A model generated the notes under the pieces. It made no database searches and was not told where the DNA came from. It worked only from the letters and a program-made list of their open reading frames with translations. A program made the position numbers and the translations under genes. A stretch of DNA of 64,000 bases from an uncultured Christensenella sp. (GTDB taxonomy: Bacteria > Bacillota > Clostridia > Christensenellales > Borkfalkiaceae). Shown piece by piece: positions 1 to 9,053 of the stretch (position 1 is its first letter; each line of letters begins with the position of its first letter). The DNA is taken from positions 19,965-83,964 of the forward strand of contig CAJUET010000007.1 of assembly GCA_910585595.1 (NCBI GenBank), given 5' to 3'.

Positions 1-219
1 CAGCCTGCGCATTTCCTCTTTCAAAAGTCCCGAAGCATTTCCGTAAACGTCGCTGCTTTTCAGCGAATTCGAACACACGAGCTCGCAAAAATTTTCGCTT
101 TCGTGCGCGGGCGAAAAGCGCTTCGGCTTCATTTCGAAAAGCGCGACTTCTACGCCGCGGCGGGCAAGATAATACGCCGCCTCGCTCCCCGCCAGTCCCG
201 CGCCGATCACTTTAATCAT
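1..219 (-). CDS. trmFO: TrmFO, tRNA (uracil-54) methyltransferase, N-terminal part
   Basis: Only the first 73 codons are inside the window; the gene runs off the left edge. The product is the folate- and FAD-dependent enzyme that makes ribothymidine-54 in the T-loop of tRNA. The visible part opens with the dinucleotide-binding glycine pattern GAGLAGSEAA and continues with FEMKPKRFSPAH and ELVCSNSLKS, which are typical of the family. The ATG overlaps the last 8 bases of topA, and the ribosome site GGAG lies inside topA, so the two are probably translationally coupled. A topA-trmFO order is common in Firmicutes. The family is certain; the C-terminus cannot be judged. Confidence 0.93.
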   Translation of the reverse strand, partial: MIKVIGAGLAGSEAAYYLARRGVEVALFEMKPKRFSPAHESENFCELVCSNSLKSSDVYGNASGLLKEEMRRL

Positions 220-2419
220 GTTTTTCTCCGGACGGTTCAGGGGGCACAAAAGCGCAGTTCTTATCCGAGCACTTTAAATCCCCCCTTGCGGTTTTCACGA
301 TCGGACTGCCGCAAGCGGGGCACTTTTCACCCGTAGGAATATCCCAGCTCATAAATTTGCATTCGGGATAACCGCTGCAACCGTAAAAGATCTTTCCGCG
401 TTTGCTCTTCAACTTCTTTGCGGGTTTCCCGCAATCGGGGCAAACCCCCTCGAAAATCTCTTCCTTTTTCTCGCCGAAAGGAACGGTGCATTTACATTTG
501 GGATAATTGGGGCAGGACAAAAATTTACCGTATTTTCCGATCCTCACCACCATCAGATCGCCGCATTTGGGGCAGGGCGTTTCACTGACTTCCGGCCCCT
601 GTTCGTTGATGATATTCGAGCACTTCGGATAGTTGGAGCAAGCGAGATATTTTCCGTACTTATTGAATTTGCGGATCATGGGCGAACCGCACTTTTCGCA
701 GAGAATATCCGTCACCTCGTTGCCGTCGGTATTTGCGAAGTGCAGTTTCTCCTCGAAGGGCGGATAAAAGTCGGCTATAATGCTGCGCCAATTCTTACCG
801 CCGTCCTCGATCTCGTCGAGTTTCTTTTCCATGTCCGCCGTAAAACCGACGTCCATGATGTCCTGAAAGTACTTCACGAGCATATCGGTGATCTGGAAGG
901 CGATCTCGGTGGGCTTCATCGCTTTGCCCTCTTTCTCCACATACTTGCGTTTATTCAGAACGGAGATGATGGAAGCGTAGGTCGAAGGACGACCGATCCC
1001 CTTATCCTCCATTGCCTTTACGAGGGAAGCGTCCGTATAGCGGACGGGGGGCTTTGTAAACTTCTGATCCGCTTTGAGATCGTTCTCGTTCAGCGCCATT
1101 CCCTCTTCGAGGGGCGGAAGCAGTTTTCCGGACTCCTCTTCGTCGTCCTTTTTTACGTCTTTATACACGGCTGTATAGCCCGCGAATTTCAACGCCTTTC
1201 CGCTCGCTTTGAGTCCGTAATCGCCGTTCTTGATTTCGATCTGCATACTGTCGTAGAGCGCTTCGCTCATCTGCGACGCGATAAAACGCTCATAAATAAG
1301 TTTATACACGTTGAAGTGCTTTTTATCAAGCAGTTTCTTCACGGAATCGGGCGTGCGCGCAAGATCGATGGGACGGATCGCTTCGTGCGCGTCCTGCGCA
1401 CCCTTTTTCGAGGCGTAGAAATTCGGCTTTTCAGGACAGTATTCCTTACCGTATTCCTTTTCGATGAACTTCAACGCCGCCGCCTGCGCCTCCGAAGAAA
1501 TACGCGTGGAATCCGTTCTGATGTAAGTGATGAACGCGACGTGCCCCTCGCCCTCGATGTCCATACCCTCGTAGAGATGTTGCGCCATAAGCATGGTTTC
1601 GGGTGCGGAAAGCCCAAGTTTGGACGAAGCGTCCTGTTGCAGCGTACTCGTCGTGAAGGGCGCCGGCGCATGAGATTTCGTGACCGAACGCTTTACGCTC
1701 TCAATACGGTATTCGCCCGCACGGAGCGATTTTACCGCCGAATCCGCCTCTTCCCGATTGGAAATTTTAAACTTCTTGTTCTGATATTTTTCAAGTGTCG
1801 CGCGGAAAGGAGAAAACTTCTTAGCTTCGTCCTGCAATTCCGCCGTGATGTTCCAGTACTCTTCCGGAACGAAAGAAAGAATTTCCCGCTCCCGCTCCAC
1901 GACAAGGCGGAGCGCTACCGACTGCACTCTTCCCGCAGAGAGTCCGCTCCCCAATTTGATGTTGAGAAAAGGAGACAGATTATAGCCCACAAGACGGTCG
2001 AGAACGCGTCTCGCCTGTTGAGCATCGACTAGATTATAGTCCACCGTGCGCGGATTGGTAAGCGCCGCAACGACCGCCTTTTGCGAAATTTCATTGAATT
2101 CGATGCGGTTCTTCTCGTTCGCGTCGAGTCCCAAAACCGTCTGCAAGTGCCAGCTGATTGCCTCGCCTTCACGGTCGGGGTCGGTTGCAAGATAGACCTT
2201 GCCCGCCCTTTTCGCCTCGTCCGCGAGCCGTTTTACGGTCTCCTCTTTCCCCGAAGAAATAACGTACCGCGGCTCGAAATTTTTATCCACTGCGATCCCG
2301 ATCGTCTTTTCGGGCAAATCACGGATATGCCCGCCCGAAGCGTCCACACGGTATTTTCCGCCTAAGTATTTTGCAATGGTCTTTGCTTTTGAAGGCGATT
2401 CCACAATAATAAGATCCAT
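212..2419 (-). CDS. topA: DNA topoisomerase I (type IA)
   Basis: This enzyme relaxes negatively supercoiled DNA by transient single-strand cleavage. The 735-residue protein opens with a Toprim domain (MDLIIVESPSKAKTIAKYL, with the acidic DPDREGEA motif near residue 85). The catalytic tyrosine lies in the FITYIRTDSTR motif near residue 300. The C-terminus carries four zinc-ribbon units, each with paired Cys-x-x-Cys and Cys-x(4-5)-Cys motifs. I place the start at the ATG before DLIIVESP because AAGGAG lies just upstream; an in-frame start six codons earlier lacks such a site. It follows dprA by 26 bases and overlaps trmFO. Confidence 0.97.
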   Translation of the reverse strand: MDLIIVESPSKAKTIAKYLGGKYRVDASGGHIRDLPEKTIGIAVDKNFEPRYVISSGKEETVKRLADEAKRAGKVYLATDPDREGEAISWHLQTVLGLDANEKNRIEFNEISQKAVVAALTNPRTVDYNLVDAQQARRVLDRLVGYNLSPFLNIKLGSGLSAGRVQSVALRLVVEREREILSFVPEEYWNITAELQDEAKKFSPFRATLEKYQNKKFKISNREEADSAVKSLRAGEYRIESVKRSVTKSHAPAPFTTSTLQQDASSKLGLSAPETMLMAQHLYEGMDIEGEGHVAFITYIRTDSTRISSEAQAAALKFIEKEYGKEYCPEKPNFYASKKGAQDAHEAIRPIDLARTPDSVKKLLDKKHFNVYKLIYERFIASQMSEALYDSMQIEIKNGDYGLKASGKALKFAGYTAVYKDVKKDDEEESGKLLPPLEEGMALNENDLKADQKFTKPPVRYTDASLVKAMEDKGIGRPSTYASIISVLNKRKYVEKEGKAMKPTEIAFQITDMLVKYFQDIMDVGFTADMEKKLDEIEDGGKNWRSIIADFYPPFEEKLHFANTDGNEVTDILCEKCGSPMIRKFNKYGKYLACSNYPKCSNIINEQGPEVSETPCPKCGDLMVVRIGKYGKFLSCPNYPKCKCTVPFGEKKEEIFEGVCPDCGKPAKKLKSKRGKIFYGCSGYPECKFMSWDIPTGEKCPACGSPIVKTARGDLKCSDKNCAFVPPEPSGEKHD

Positions 2420-2445
2420 AAAACTCCTTGTCGGCAACCGAAAAT

Positions 2446-3453
2446 TTATAATGCCGAATATCTGTTTCCGCCCGCTTTCACGGCTAAATTTTTTATTTCG
2501 AGCGAAGAGAGCGCCGCCGTTGCCTCGTAAATTTTCAAGCCTGCGCGTTCGGCGACGACTGCGGTGTGCAGTTCTCCCGCTTCTTGCAGTACTTCCAACA
2601 CCTTTTGCTCTTCCGCGGTAAGATTTATCTGTGTTCCTGTCCGTTTTTCGAACCCGTAACAGGAGAGTATATCCTCGGAACCGGTCACAAGCGAGGCGCC
2701 CTTTTTTAAGAGTGCGTTACAGCCTGCGCCCTGTTTTACGCCCACGTTATAGGGGAGGGCAAAGACGTCCCTTCCGTAGTCGAGCGCCTTGCCCGCCGTA
2801 ATGGAAGTGCCGCTCCGCTCGCCTGCAGAGACAACTAAAACCCCTTCGCTCAGCCCTGCAAGAATGCGGTTTCTCGCGTGGAAGGAATAGGCACGCGCCT
2901 TTTCTTTTAAAGGATATTCGCTCAGAAGAAGTCCGCTTTCCCTGATTTTCTCTTTGAGCGAAAAGTGTGCGGCGGGATAGCATTCTTCAAGCCCGCAGGG
3001 AAGCACGCTGATAAGGTTTCCGCTTTTCAAAGCGCCCTCGATCGCGGCTCTGTCGCCGCCCTCCGCAAGCCCCGTGACGATCGCAAAACGTTCGCTCAGT
3101 TCCTCCGCGATGCGCTTTGTTACCCCTTCCGCCCAGCTCGGCGTCATGCGCGAGCCGACGATACAGAATTTCCGCTTTTTTAAAAGTTCCCTGTTCCCCG
3201 CGCCCAACAGCACGAGCGGCGGTTCGTCCGTCGCTCTCAACGCTTCGGGATAGTCGGGAGAAGCAAGCGTGACCGCAAAATAGTTTTTGCGATCCAAGAG
3301 GTCGAGAAGTTTATCCGTCTCCTCTCTTTGCCGCTTTGATTCCGCCGTCCCCTCTTGTAAAACTTTGCGTAAAAGCGCAACCTTTTCCCTGTAATCCGCC
3401 TGTGTGCGGAAATTGAGATAGACGATCGCCCGCTCTTCTTCGGTATAATTCAT
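2446..3453 (-). CDS. dprA: DNA processing protein DprA (Smf)
   Basis: DprA binds incoming single-stranded DNA during natural transformation and loads RecA onto it. The 335-residue protein has the Rossmann-like DprA core: GSRMTPSWAEGV near residue 100, VTGLAEGGDRAAIEGAL near 124-140, and the later stretch ERSGTSITAGKALDYGRDVFALP. A winged-helix-like C-terminal segment of about 60 residues follows. The usual SGLARGID motif reads TGLAEGGDR here, a modest deviation. The gene starts one base after the end of comM, and topA follows, so a comM-dprA-topA-trmFO operon is likely. Whether the cell is competent cannot be told from these genes alone. Confidence 0.93.
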   Translation of the reverse strand: MNYTEEERAIVYLNFRTQADYREKVALLRKVLQEGTAESKRQREETDKLLDLLDRKNYFAVTLASPDYPEALRATDEPPLVLLGAGNRELLKKRKFCIVGSRMTPSWAEGVTKRIAEELSERFAIVTGLAEGGDRAAIEGALKSGNLISVLPCGLEECYPAAHFSLKEKIRESGLLLSEYPLKEKARAYSFHARNRILAGLSEGVLVVSAGERSGTSITAGKALDYGRDVFALPYNVGVKQGAGCNALLKKGASLVTGSEDILSCYGFEKRTGTQINLTAEEQKVLEVLQEAGELHTAVVAERAGLKIYEATAALSSLEIKNLAVKAGGNRYSAL

Positions 3454-3454
3454 G

Positions 3455-4978
3455 TCAGTTTATTTTATCGTTGAGCCTGTAAGACGCGGCTTCGTAGACG
3501 TGTTTTGCAAGAATACTCTCGCTGAAATCAAGATCGGCGATCGTGCGCGCTACCTTTACGATCCTAGCACGGGCGCGCGCGGAAAGGTGCATTTTATGAA
3601 ACGCTTCTCTTAAAATTTCGTCGCCCTCTTTGGAGAGTCCGCAGAAAATACCGATTTCCCGCTCGCCCATTTCCGCATTGGTCGAGATCCCGTAATCGCC
3701 GAAGCGCTCGCGCTGAATATTGCGCGCCTCGTCCACCCGTCGTTTGACGTCTGAAGAACTCTCAGCGCACTCCTTCGAAGTCAGCTCGTCGTAGGATACG
3801 TTATCCACTTCGACCTGTAAATCGATTCTGTCGAGAAGAGGACCCGAAATCTTTTTGCGGTAGTTCCGTATTTCCGAGGGCGTGCAGGTGCACGTCTGGT
3901 TCGCTGACCCGTAATTACCGCAGGGGCAGGGATTCATGCTCGCGCAGAGCATAAAGCGCGAAGGATATGTAAAGGAACCGCCCGCGCGGGAGACGGTGAT
4001 CTTTCCGTCTTCGAGGGGCTGGCGCAGCGCTTCGAGGGTAGAACGCTTATATTCGGGCAGTTCGTCCAAAAATAGCACGCCGCCGTGCGCAAGCGAAATT
4101 TCACCGGGGTGCACAACGCGGTTTCCGCCGCCGCACATCGAAACGGTCGTCGCCGTGTGATGCGGAGTGCGGAAAGGGCGGGTCGTTACGATCCCCTCTT
4201 CTCCGAGCGTTCCCGCAACGGAATGGATCTTCGTAATTTCAAGCGCCTCTTCAAAGGATAAATCGGGCATGACGGTGGGCAGACATCTTGCAAGCATGGT
4301 CTTACCCGTTCCGGGTGGACCTGCCAACAAAAGATTGTGCCCGCCCGCAACGGCGATTTCCAAAGCGCGCCGCGCCATGGGCTGACCCTTGACGAATTTC
4401 AAATCTGCGGAACCGATCCCCTTTGCCCCTGCGACGAACTCGGTCGTCTCCAAGGGCAATATGGGTTTTAATCCCGTTAGGTGGTTTATTACGTCCCTCA
4501 GGCTGAGAGCGGGATAAATTTCCGCGCCGCCCAAAAAACTCGCTTCCCGCGCGTTGCCGACGGGAACGATAAACTTCGTATAGCCGTGCCCCTTCGCCGA
4601 AATGAGAATGGGCAAAAGTCCGCTCACGGGGCGCAAGTCGCCGTTCAAGGCAAGCTCGCCCAAAAACACCGTATCGGAGACGTTCGCCCCTACGAGCTGT
4701 TCGCTCGCCTTTAACAGGCTCACGGCGATCGCAAGATCGAAGGACGCACCCTGCTTTTTTAAATCGGCGGGCGCAAAGTTGACGGTGATCTTGTTCATCG
4801 GAAACAAAAGCCCGCTGTTTTTGAGCGCGGAGCGTACACGCTCCTTGCTCTCCTTGACAGCGGTATCGGGAAGTCCCACCATTTCGTAGGAGGGCACGCC
4901 CTTGTTTACGTCCGTCTCCACTTCGACGGGAATTCCGTCGAGCCCGTTCAGCGCATAACAAATAATCTTTGCAATCAT
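3455..4978 (-). CDS. comM: YifB/ComM family Mg-chelatase-like AAA ATPase
   Basis: The 507-residue protein has the ComM architecture. An N-terminal Lon-protease-like domain (residues 1-170, with VGLPDTAVKESKERVRSAL) is followed by an AAA+ module with Walker A GPPGTGKTMLAR near residue 220 and Walker B VLFLDELPEY. A cysteine cluster (CPCGNYGS ... CTC) sits in the AAA domain, and a C-terminal Mg-chelatase lid domain contains SARARARIVKVARTIADL. In proteobacteria ComM is a helicase for branch migration during transformation; the same role is inferred here from its position next to dprA. The length is normal. Confidence 0.94.
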   Translation of the reverse strand: MIAKIICYALNGLDGIPVEVETDVNKGVPSYEMVGLPDTAVKESKERVRSALKNSGLLFPMNKITVNFAPADLKKQGASFDLAIAVSLLKASEQLVGANVSDTVFLGELALNGDLRPVSGLLPILISAKGHGYTKFIVPVGNAREASFLGGAEIYPALSLRDVINHLTGLKPILPLETTEFVAGAKGIGSADLKFVKGQPMARRALEIAVAGGHNLLLAGPPGTGKTMLARCLPTVMPDLSFEEALEITKIHSVAGTLGEEGIVTTRPFRTPHHTATTVSMCGGGNRVVHPGEISLAHGGVLFLDELPEYKRSTLEALRQPLEDGKITVSRAGGSFTYPSRFMLCASMNPCPCGNYGSANQTCTCTPSEIRNYRKKISGPLLDRIDLQVEVDNVSYDELTSKECAESSSDVKRRVDEARNIQRERFGDYGISTNAEMGEREIGIFCGLSKEGDEILREAFHKMHLSARARARIVKVARTIADLDFSESILAKHVYEAASYRLNDKIN

Positions 4979-5008
4979 AATTTTTCCTTATTTCTCATCT
5001 TAGGTATA

Positions 5009-7084
5009 TCAGAACAACTTCGTCATGAACGCTGCGGGAAGAGGAACGGAAAAGGTGAATACCGACGTAAGCGCAAAGCACAGTACCAAAAGTACGAGCG
5101 AAACGATCTTGATGACGAACACTGCCTTCGCTTGCTTTTCCCCCTCTTTTATAAACAGTTCTCCGCCGCCCGAAACGAGAATGAACGCAAACACGTTCGC
5201 AAGCAGAACGAAAGCAACCGCACCGCCCGCAAACGCAGCAGTCACCAAGCTCAGAACAAATCCCGCGAGCGGAATCACAACGCTTGCGTACTCTTCGGTT
5301 TCCGCTTTGTTCTTTGCAAGCGTTACGATGCGGTAAATTGCAAACGCAATTCCCGCAAGTCCCAAAAGGGTCGCCGCAAAATTCATCATGCCGAGCGTAA
5401 CAGCGTATCTGTCGCCCGTACCCGAGAAAATGGGATAGAGATAATCAAAGCCGTTTATCCCGTCGTTTGCAAAGCCCGCCGCGAACAGGCGCATGGCAAC
5501 CGTAAAGAGATTGTTTGCATTCGCGCTCCCTGCATATATCTTATTCACGGCGAATGAAACGGGCATCGCCAATAATACGGACAGCACAAACGCGCCGAGC
5601 ACGAGACTGCAAACGAACACGCTGATTGCCGCCGCCGTATCGTAGCGGAATTTACTGAGCGCGATTCTGACTTTTTTGTTTCCTTCGCTCTCCTCCGTTC
5701 CGTCCTCGGAAACCGCGGGAACGCCCGACGCCCTCTCCTCCTCCGCGAACTCGATCGCCTCGTTCAAAACGGCGCGGTCCTTTTTACGCTGTTTGATAAC
5801 GCCCACGGTGAACAGCGCCGCAACCCCGGCCACGGGAATGACGAACGCGCCGTTCACAAGAATCGCAAGCGCGCCGCAAATTCCCGCAAAGAGGAGCGGA
5901 AGCGTTTCCGACGCCGAGAGTTTCCTGATTCCCTTTACAAAGTAGCGGTGGCACGCAAAGAGCGAGGAAAGCAGGAAGAACACTCCTATCATGACAGGCG
6001 AGGCAAGATGCGCAAGGCTCATCGCAGCGCCGCACAGCGCATAAATGACTGCAAACGAAAGCCCCGCCTTGTCGCTGTGAAATAAATTTCTTACGAAGAA
6101 GAATCCTACGACTAAAATACCGAACGAAGCGAGCACGTTAAAGAAGCGCACGCCGAAAGGACTCGTCCCGAAGATGAGTGTTCCGAGACAGGTAAGATTC
6201 AATCCCAAAGAGTTATAAGTCGTGTCGCCGCGGTAATAATCGCCCGAAAGGTAGCTGTTGCCCATTCTCATTTCGGAAAGGGTTGCAAGCATTTTCAATT
6301 CTTCGTTCCCGTAGCGATGGAAGGTCGACTCGGAGAGCACAGGCATTTTCTGCGCGTCGATAAGCGCTTCCGCACGGGCAAAGCCCTCCTTTCTGTCCTC
6401 GGCGGGAATTCTCGTGCGCTCCGTATCGATCTCGGTGGGAAGAACGACGTATTTTCCCGTCCCCTTGTCCCCCTCGTAAACCTCTCCGATGAATACGATC
6501 TCGTTTACAAGAACGTTGACGTTCTGATTTTTACTGTTGAGTTTGGGAATGACCAGTTTGAAGTAGCTTGGCGTATCCAGCGACCTGTAAGTAGAATTTT
6601 CTTCCAATTCCGTCACGCCGAAAGGCGCGATCCAGCGGTACGATGCGTTATAGACGTACTTGTAAGCAGCATCGGACGATTCCTTGTCTTCCACCTCTTC
6701 CTTGGACGGCGTGTAAAGCACCGCGTGCTTCATTTTGCTGAGTTTGAAAAAGTCCTCCGCCTTAGTAGAAGCCGAGCCCCACTGTAAATCGAGCGTCGCC
6801 GTCTGACTCGCGGAGTAGATCGTGCCGACGTTGATATACGCGTTGTGAAGGCGGACGTTCATATCCTTCTCTTTTCCTTCCTCGTCCTTCGTCTTGGGCG
6901 CGGAGATCTTGAAGATGACCCACGACCAGTTGCTGTCGGTCGTGTATTGCAGTTCGAAGGATTTCCCCGTAGTTGCGGTGGAACCCGAGGTCCCCAAAGT
7001 TACCCCGAAAAAGAGGAGCATGATAAGGAGAAACGCAAACGGAAATCCTGCGTATTTTCTGAATTTTTGAAGGAAGTTTTTCAT
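5009..7084 (-). CDS. Multi-pass membrane protein, degenerate PMT/GT39-like
   Basis: This 691-residue protein has one N-terminal membrane segment (about 13-31), a soluble region of about 240 residues, and then roughly nine membrane segments from residue 290 to the end. Around residues 258-312 it resembles the lipid-linked-sugar mannosyltransferase (PMT/ArnT) fold: the order matches where those enzymes carry an extracytoplasmic Asp-Glu pair and then HPPLGK. Here these read GNEEL and TTYNSLGL, so the usual catalytic Asp seems to be Asn260 and the proline loop is lost. A lysine/glutamate-rich cytoplasmic loop lies near residues 430-475. The protein could be a non-catalytic relative or a transferase with altered chemistry. 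It has its own promoter. The family call is tentative. Confidence 0.5.
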   Translation of the reverse strand: MKNFLQKFRKYAGFPFAFLLIMLLFFGVTLGTSGSTATTGKSFELQYTTDSNWSWVIFKISAPKTKDEEGKEKDMNVRLHNAYINVGTIYSASQTATLDLQWGSASTKAEDFFKLSKMKHAVLYTPSKEEVEDKESSDAAYKYVYNASYRWIAPFGVTELEENSTYRSLDTPSYFKLVIPKLNSKNQNVNVLVNEIVFIGEVYEGDKGTGKYVVLPTEIDTERTRIPAEDRKEGFARAEALIDAQKMPVLSESTFHRYGNEELKMLATLSEMRMGNSYLSGDYYRGDTTYNSLGLNLTCLGTLIFGTSPFGVRFFNVLASFGILVVGFFFVRNLFHSDKAGLSFAVIYALCGAAMSLAHLASPVMIGVFFLLSSLFACHRYFVKGIRKLSASETLPLLFAGICGALAILVNGAFVIPVAGVAALFTVGVIKQRKKDRAVLNEAIEFAEEERASGVPAVSEDGTEESEGNKKVRIALSKFRYDTAAAISVFVCSLVLGAFVLSVLLAMPVSFAVNKIYAGSANANNLFTVAMRLFAAGFANDGINGFDYLYPIFSGTGDRYAVTLGMMNFAATLLGLAGIAFAIYRIVTLAKNKAETEEYASVVIPLAGFVLSLVTAAFAGGAVAFVLLANVFAFILVSGGGELFIKEGEKQAKAVFVIKIVSLVLLVLCFALTSVFTFSVPLPAAFMTKLF

Positions 7085-7141
7085 AACTTTATTTTTTCCT
7101 ATATTTTTTTCCTATAATAATGTATAGACGCACTATTTCTT

Positions 7142-7170
7142 ATTCTAACCGATAACTATAAAATTGTAAA
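7142..7170 (-). promoter_or_regulatory. Promoter of the PMT-like membrane protein gene
   Basis: The minus strand reads TTTACA, a 17-base spacer, then TAGAAT, each box one base off the SigA consensus. It lies about 60 bases upstream of the membrane protein start and just downstream of the rplS terminator, so it should begin the membrane-protein and comM-dprA-topA transcript. Confidence 0.65.
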
Positions 7171-7202
7171 CAGGAAATCGGCTTTTTTATAAAATTTTCC
7201 GA

Positions 7203-7250
7203 ATAAAAAAATAAAAAAATACGGCTTGCCGATTTCGGCAAGCCGTATTC
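7203..7250 (-). terminator. Rho-independent terminator of rplS
   Basis: Immediately after the rplS stop the minus strand forms an almost perfect hairpin (arms ATACGGCTTGCCGA and its complement, three-base loop) followed by a run of Ts broken by single As. Confidence 0.92.
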
Positions 7251-7254
7251 CGTC

Positions 7255-7596
7255 TTATTTCTTTTCTTTGATCTTTGCCGCTTTTCCCGTGAGCCCTCTC
7301 AGATAATAGAGTTTCGCTCTGCGTACCTTACCCGCTCTTACGACGGTGATGTAAGCTACTTTCGGGGAATGAAGGGGGAAACAACGTTCCACGCCGATAC
7401 CGAACGAAAGTCTGCGTACCGTGAACGTTTCTCTGACGCCGCCGTTCTTCTTCGCGATCACGACGCCTTCGAAATTCTGAACTCTTTCCTTACCGCCCTC
7501 GATAATGCGGTAACCGACCTTTACGGTGTCGCCCACATTGAACTGAGGAACGTTCTCCTTCATGTTTTCGGCTTCGATTGCCTCAATGAGTCCCAT
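7255..7596 (-). CDS. rplS: 50S ribosomal protein L19
   Basis: L19 sits at the 30S-50S interface of the ribosome. The 113-residue protein matches the family in length and in its hallmark segments: FNVGDTVKVGYRIIEG, VQNFEGVVIAKKNGG, the basic TFTVRRLSFGIGVER, and a lysine/arginine-rich C-terminus RAKLYYLRGLTGKAAKI. It is monocistronic here, between its own strong promoter and terminator. The usual trmD and rimM neighbours are absent. AGGAG-like GGGAGG precedes the ATG. Confidence 0.97.
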   Translation of the reverse strand: MGLIEAIEAENMKENVPQFNVGDTVKVGYRIIEGGKERVQNFEGVVIAKKNGGVRETFTVRRLSFGIGVERCFPLHSPKVAYITVVRAGKVRRAKLYYLRGLTGKAAKIKEKK

Positions 7597-7677
7597 CTGA
7601 CTTTACCTCCCATAACGGTACGTTCATTCCCGTATCGGCATACGCCACGGCAGAGGAACGCCCGAAGTCACCGCATT

Positions 7678-7706
7678 ATTATATAGGATATCCGCCGAAA
7701 AATCAA
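7678..7706 (-). promoter_or_regulatory. Promoter of rplS
   Basis: The minus strand reads TTGATT, a 17-base spacer, then a perfect TATAAT. Transcription would start near 7670 and give a leader of about 70 nt before rplS. I did not recognise a defined L19 leader structure in it. Confidence 0.85.
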
Positions 7707-7736
7707 CTTATTTTATGCGGATTTCGGAAAAAATTT

Positions 7737-9029
7737 TTATTCCTCCTGATCGGAATTATTGTCCTGCGTTTCCGGCGTTTCCGTTTCTTCCTGCTTTTTG
7801 ACTTGGCGCAAGCCGCGAACGACCGCGTAATTATCGCGGCGCAGAAGCACTCGCCTGATCAGTTTTCCCCCGCCGTCGTGAACAAGCAGATAGCTCTCGC
7901 TTGCAACACCCTCTTTTTCGGCTCGGATCACTTTATCATCCTCTCCTTCTACCGTCTCCTCAGGCGGCGGGGCGAGACGGTATAAAACGACGCTCTCCGT
8001 CGTATAGCGATAGCCGTCGGGCAGTCCGAAACACTCCACCGTCACGCTTCCCCCTCTCACGGCCGCATTCAGATAGACGGGCGTATCGAAAGGATTTACG
8101 AATTTTAAATCGCTGTATTCCGAGACCATCGCGTCGAGCGAGGGCGGCACATAGGAGACCGTGAGCGAATGATTTCTGCTCTCCGTCACGCGCAGACCCG
8201 CGCGAAGCGCGGCGTTAAATAGGGTTGTGCTCAGCTGGCACACGCCGCCGCCAACGCCCTTTACGAACTCCCCGTCGAAGATGACGACGGACTCCTTGAA
8301 TCCGTTCTCCGCCGTGCGCTTGCCCACGCGTTTGTTGAAGGAAAATTCCGCGCGGGGCAACACGACAGCGCCCGCAATCTTATCTGCCGCAAGGCGGATA
8401 TTGTGCACCCTGCTCTCGTTCGAAGCGTCGAAGCGCGTCGTAAAAGAGGAAAGAAGCCTCGTCCGCTCCTTTAACATTTCCTCCGTGAGCGCGGGCGGGT
8501 ATAAGTAGGTTGCCATTTCCACTTCCCGTTCGTCTTTTGCAAGCGCGTCGAATACGCGCGCGAGCGTCTCTCCGTAATCGCAGACGAGCCCCTCTTTTTC
8601 CTTTTGATAAGTGAATCCCGAAGCCGAAAAGTCCACTTCGGCATCGACCGCAAGCCGCGCGTTGCTGTCGCACAGCCTCTGAATGCGGCTTTCCGCATCC
8701 GCCCACTGCCGAACGGGACGGACGGTAACGACCGCTCCCTTTTTTGCGCTTCGTATGACCTTTTCCGCATCGTCCGAAAAGGACAGCTCGGGATAGGTGA
8801 CCGTGACCCTCTCATTCGGCGTTATCACGGTGAGCGGAATAAGATTTTCGGCAAGATTTTCCCGCACTTTCAGCACGGCTTCCCTGACGCTCATACCCCC
8901 GACTTCGAGCCCGTTTACGACGACGTTGCTTTTCACCTTTCCCGCGGTAAATCCGCACAGCGCAAAGCACGATAAAAAAAAGCTCCCCGTAAAGAGGAGC
9001 GACAAAATAATTTTTCTCTGTTTCGTCAT
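7737..9029 (-). CDS. VanW-family membrane-anchored protein
   Basis: A 430-residue protein with a hydrophobic N-terminal anchor (about residues 5-27) and a large extracytoplasmic part. The first half resembles the peptidoglycan-binding-like YoaR domain (VVVNGLEVGGMSVREAV). The second half is a VanW domain, recognisable from FSFNKRVGKRTAENGF and GGGVCQLSTTLFNAAL. The tail after residue 360 is acidic and low-complexity. VanW occurs in some vancomycin-resistance clusters, but its biochemical role is unknown and most VanW proteins are chromosomal surface proteins unrelated to resistance. I chose the ATG four codons inside a GTG-started frame because GGGGAAG precedes it closely. The PHP gene lies 24 bases upstream. 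Confidence 0.85.
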   Translation of the reverse strand: MTKQRKIILSLLFTGSFFLSCFALCGFTAGKVKSNVVVNGLEVGGMSVREAVLKVRENLAENLIPLTVITPNERVTVTYPELSFSDDAEKVIRSAKKGAVVTVRPVRQWADAESRIQRLCDSNARLAVDAEVDFSASGFTYQKEKEGLVCDYGETLARVFDALAKDEREVEMATYLYPPALTEEMLKERTRLLSSFTTRFDASNESRVHNIRLAADKIAGAVVLPRAEFSFNKRVGKRTAENGFKESVVIFDGEFVKGVGGGVCQLSTTLFNAALRAGLRVTESRNHSLTVSYVPPSLDAMVSEYSDLKFVNPFDTPVYLNAAVRGGSVTVECFGLPDGYRYTTESVVLYRLAPPPEETVEGEDDKVIRAEKEGVASESYLLVHDGGGKLIRRVLLRRDNYAVVRGLRQVKKQEETETPETQDNNSDQEE

Positions 9030-9053
9030 TCGCTTCCCCACGACGGCACGCGG

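Noticed and set aside
740..2032. Long plus-strand open frame (430 codons) opposite topA
   Set aside because: It is the mirror of a certain topA reading frame, has no recognisable domain, promoter or ribosome site, and shows arginine-rich composition typical of antisense frames in GC-rich genes.
7737..9029. Vancomycin-resistance gene
   Set aside because: The VanW domain alone is not a resistance marker; no van ligase, dehydrogenase or dipeptidase genes are nearby.
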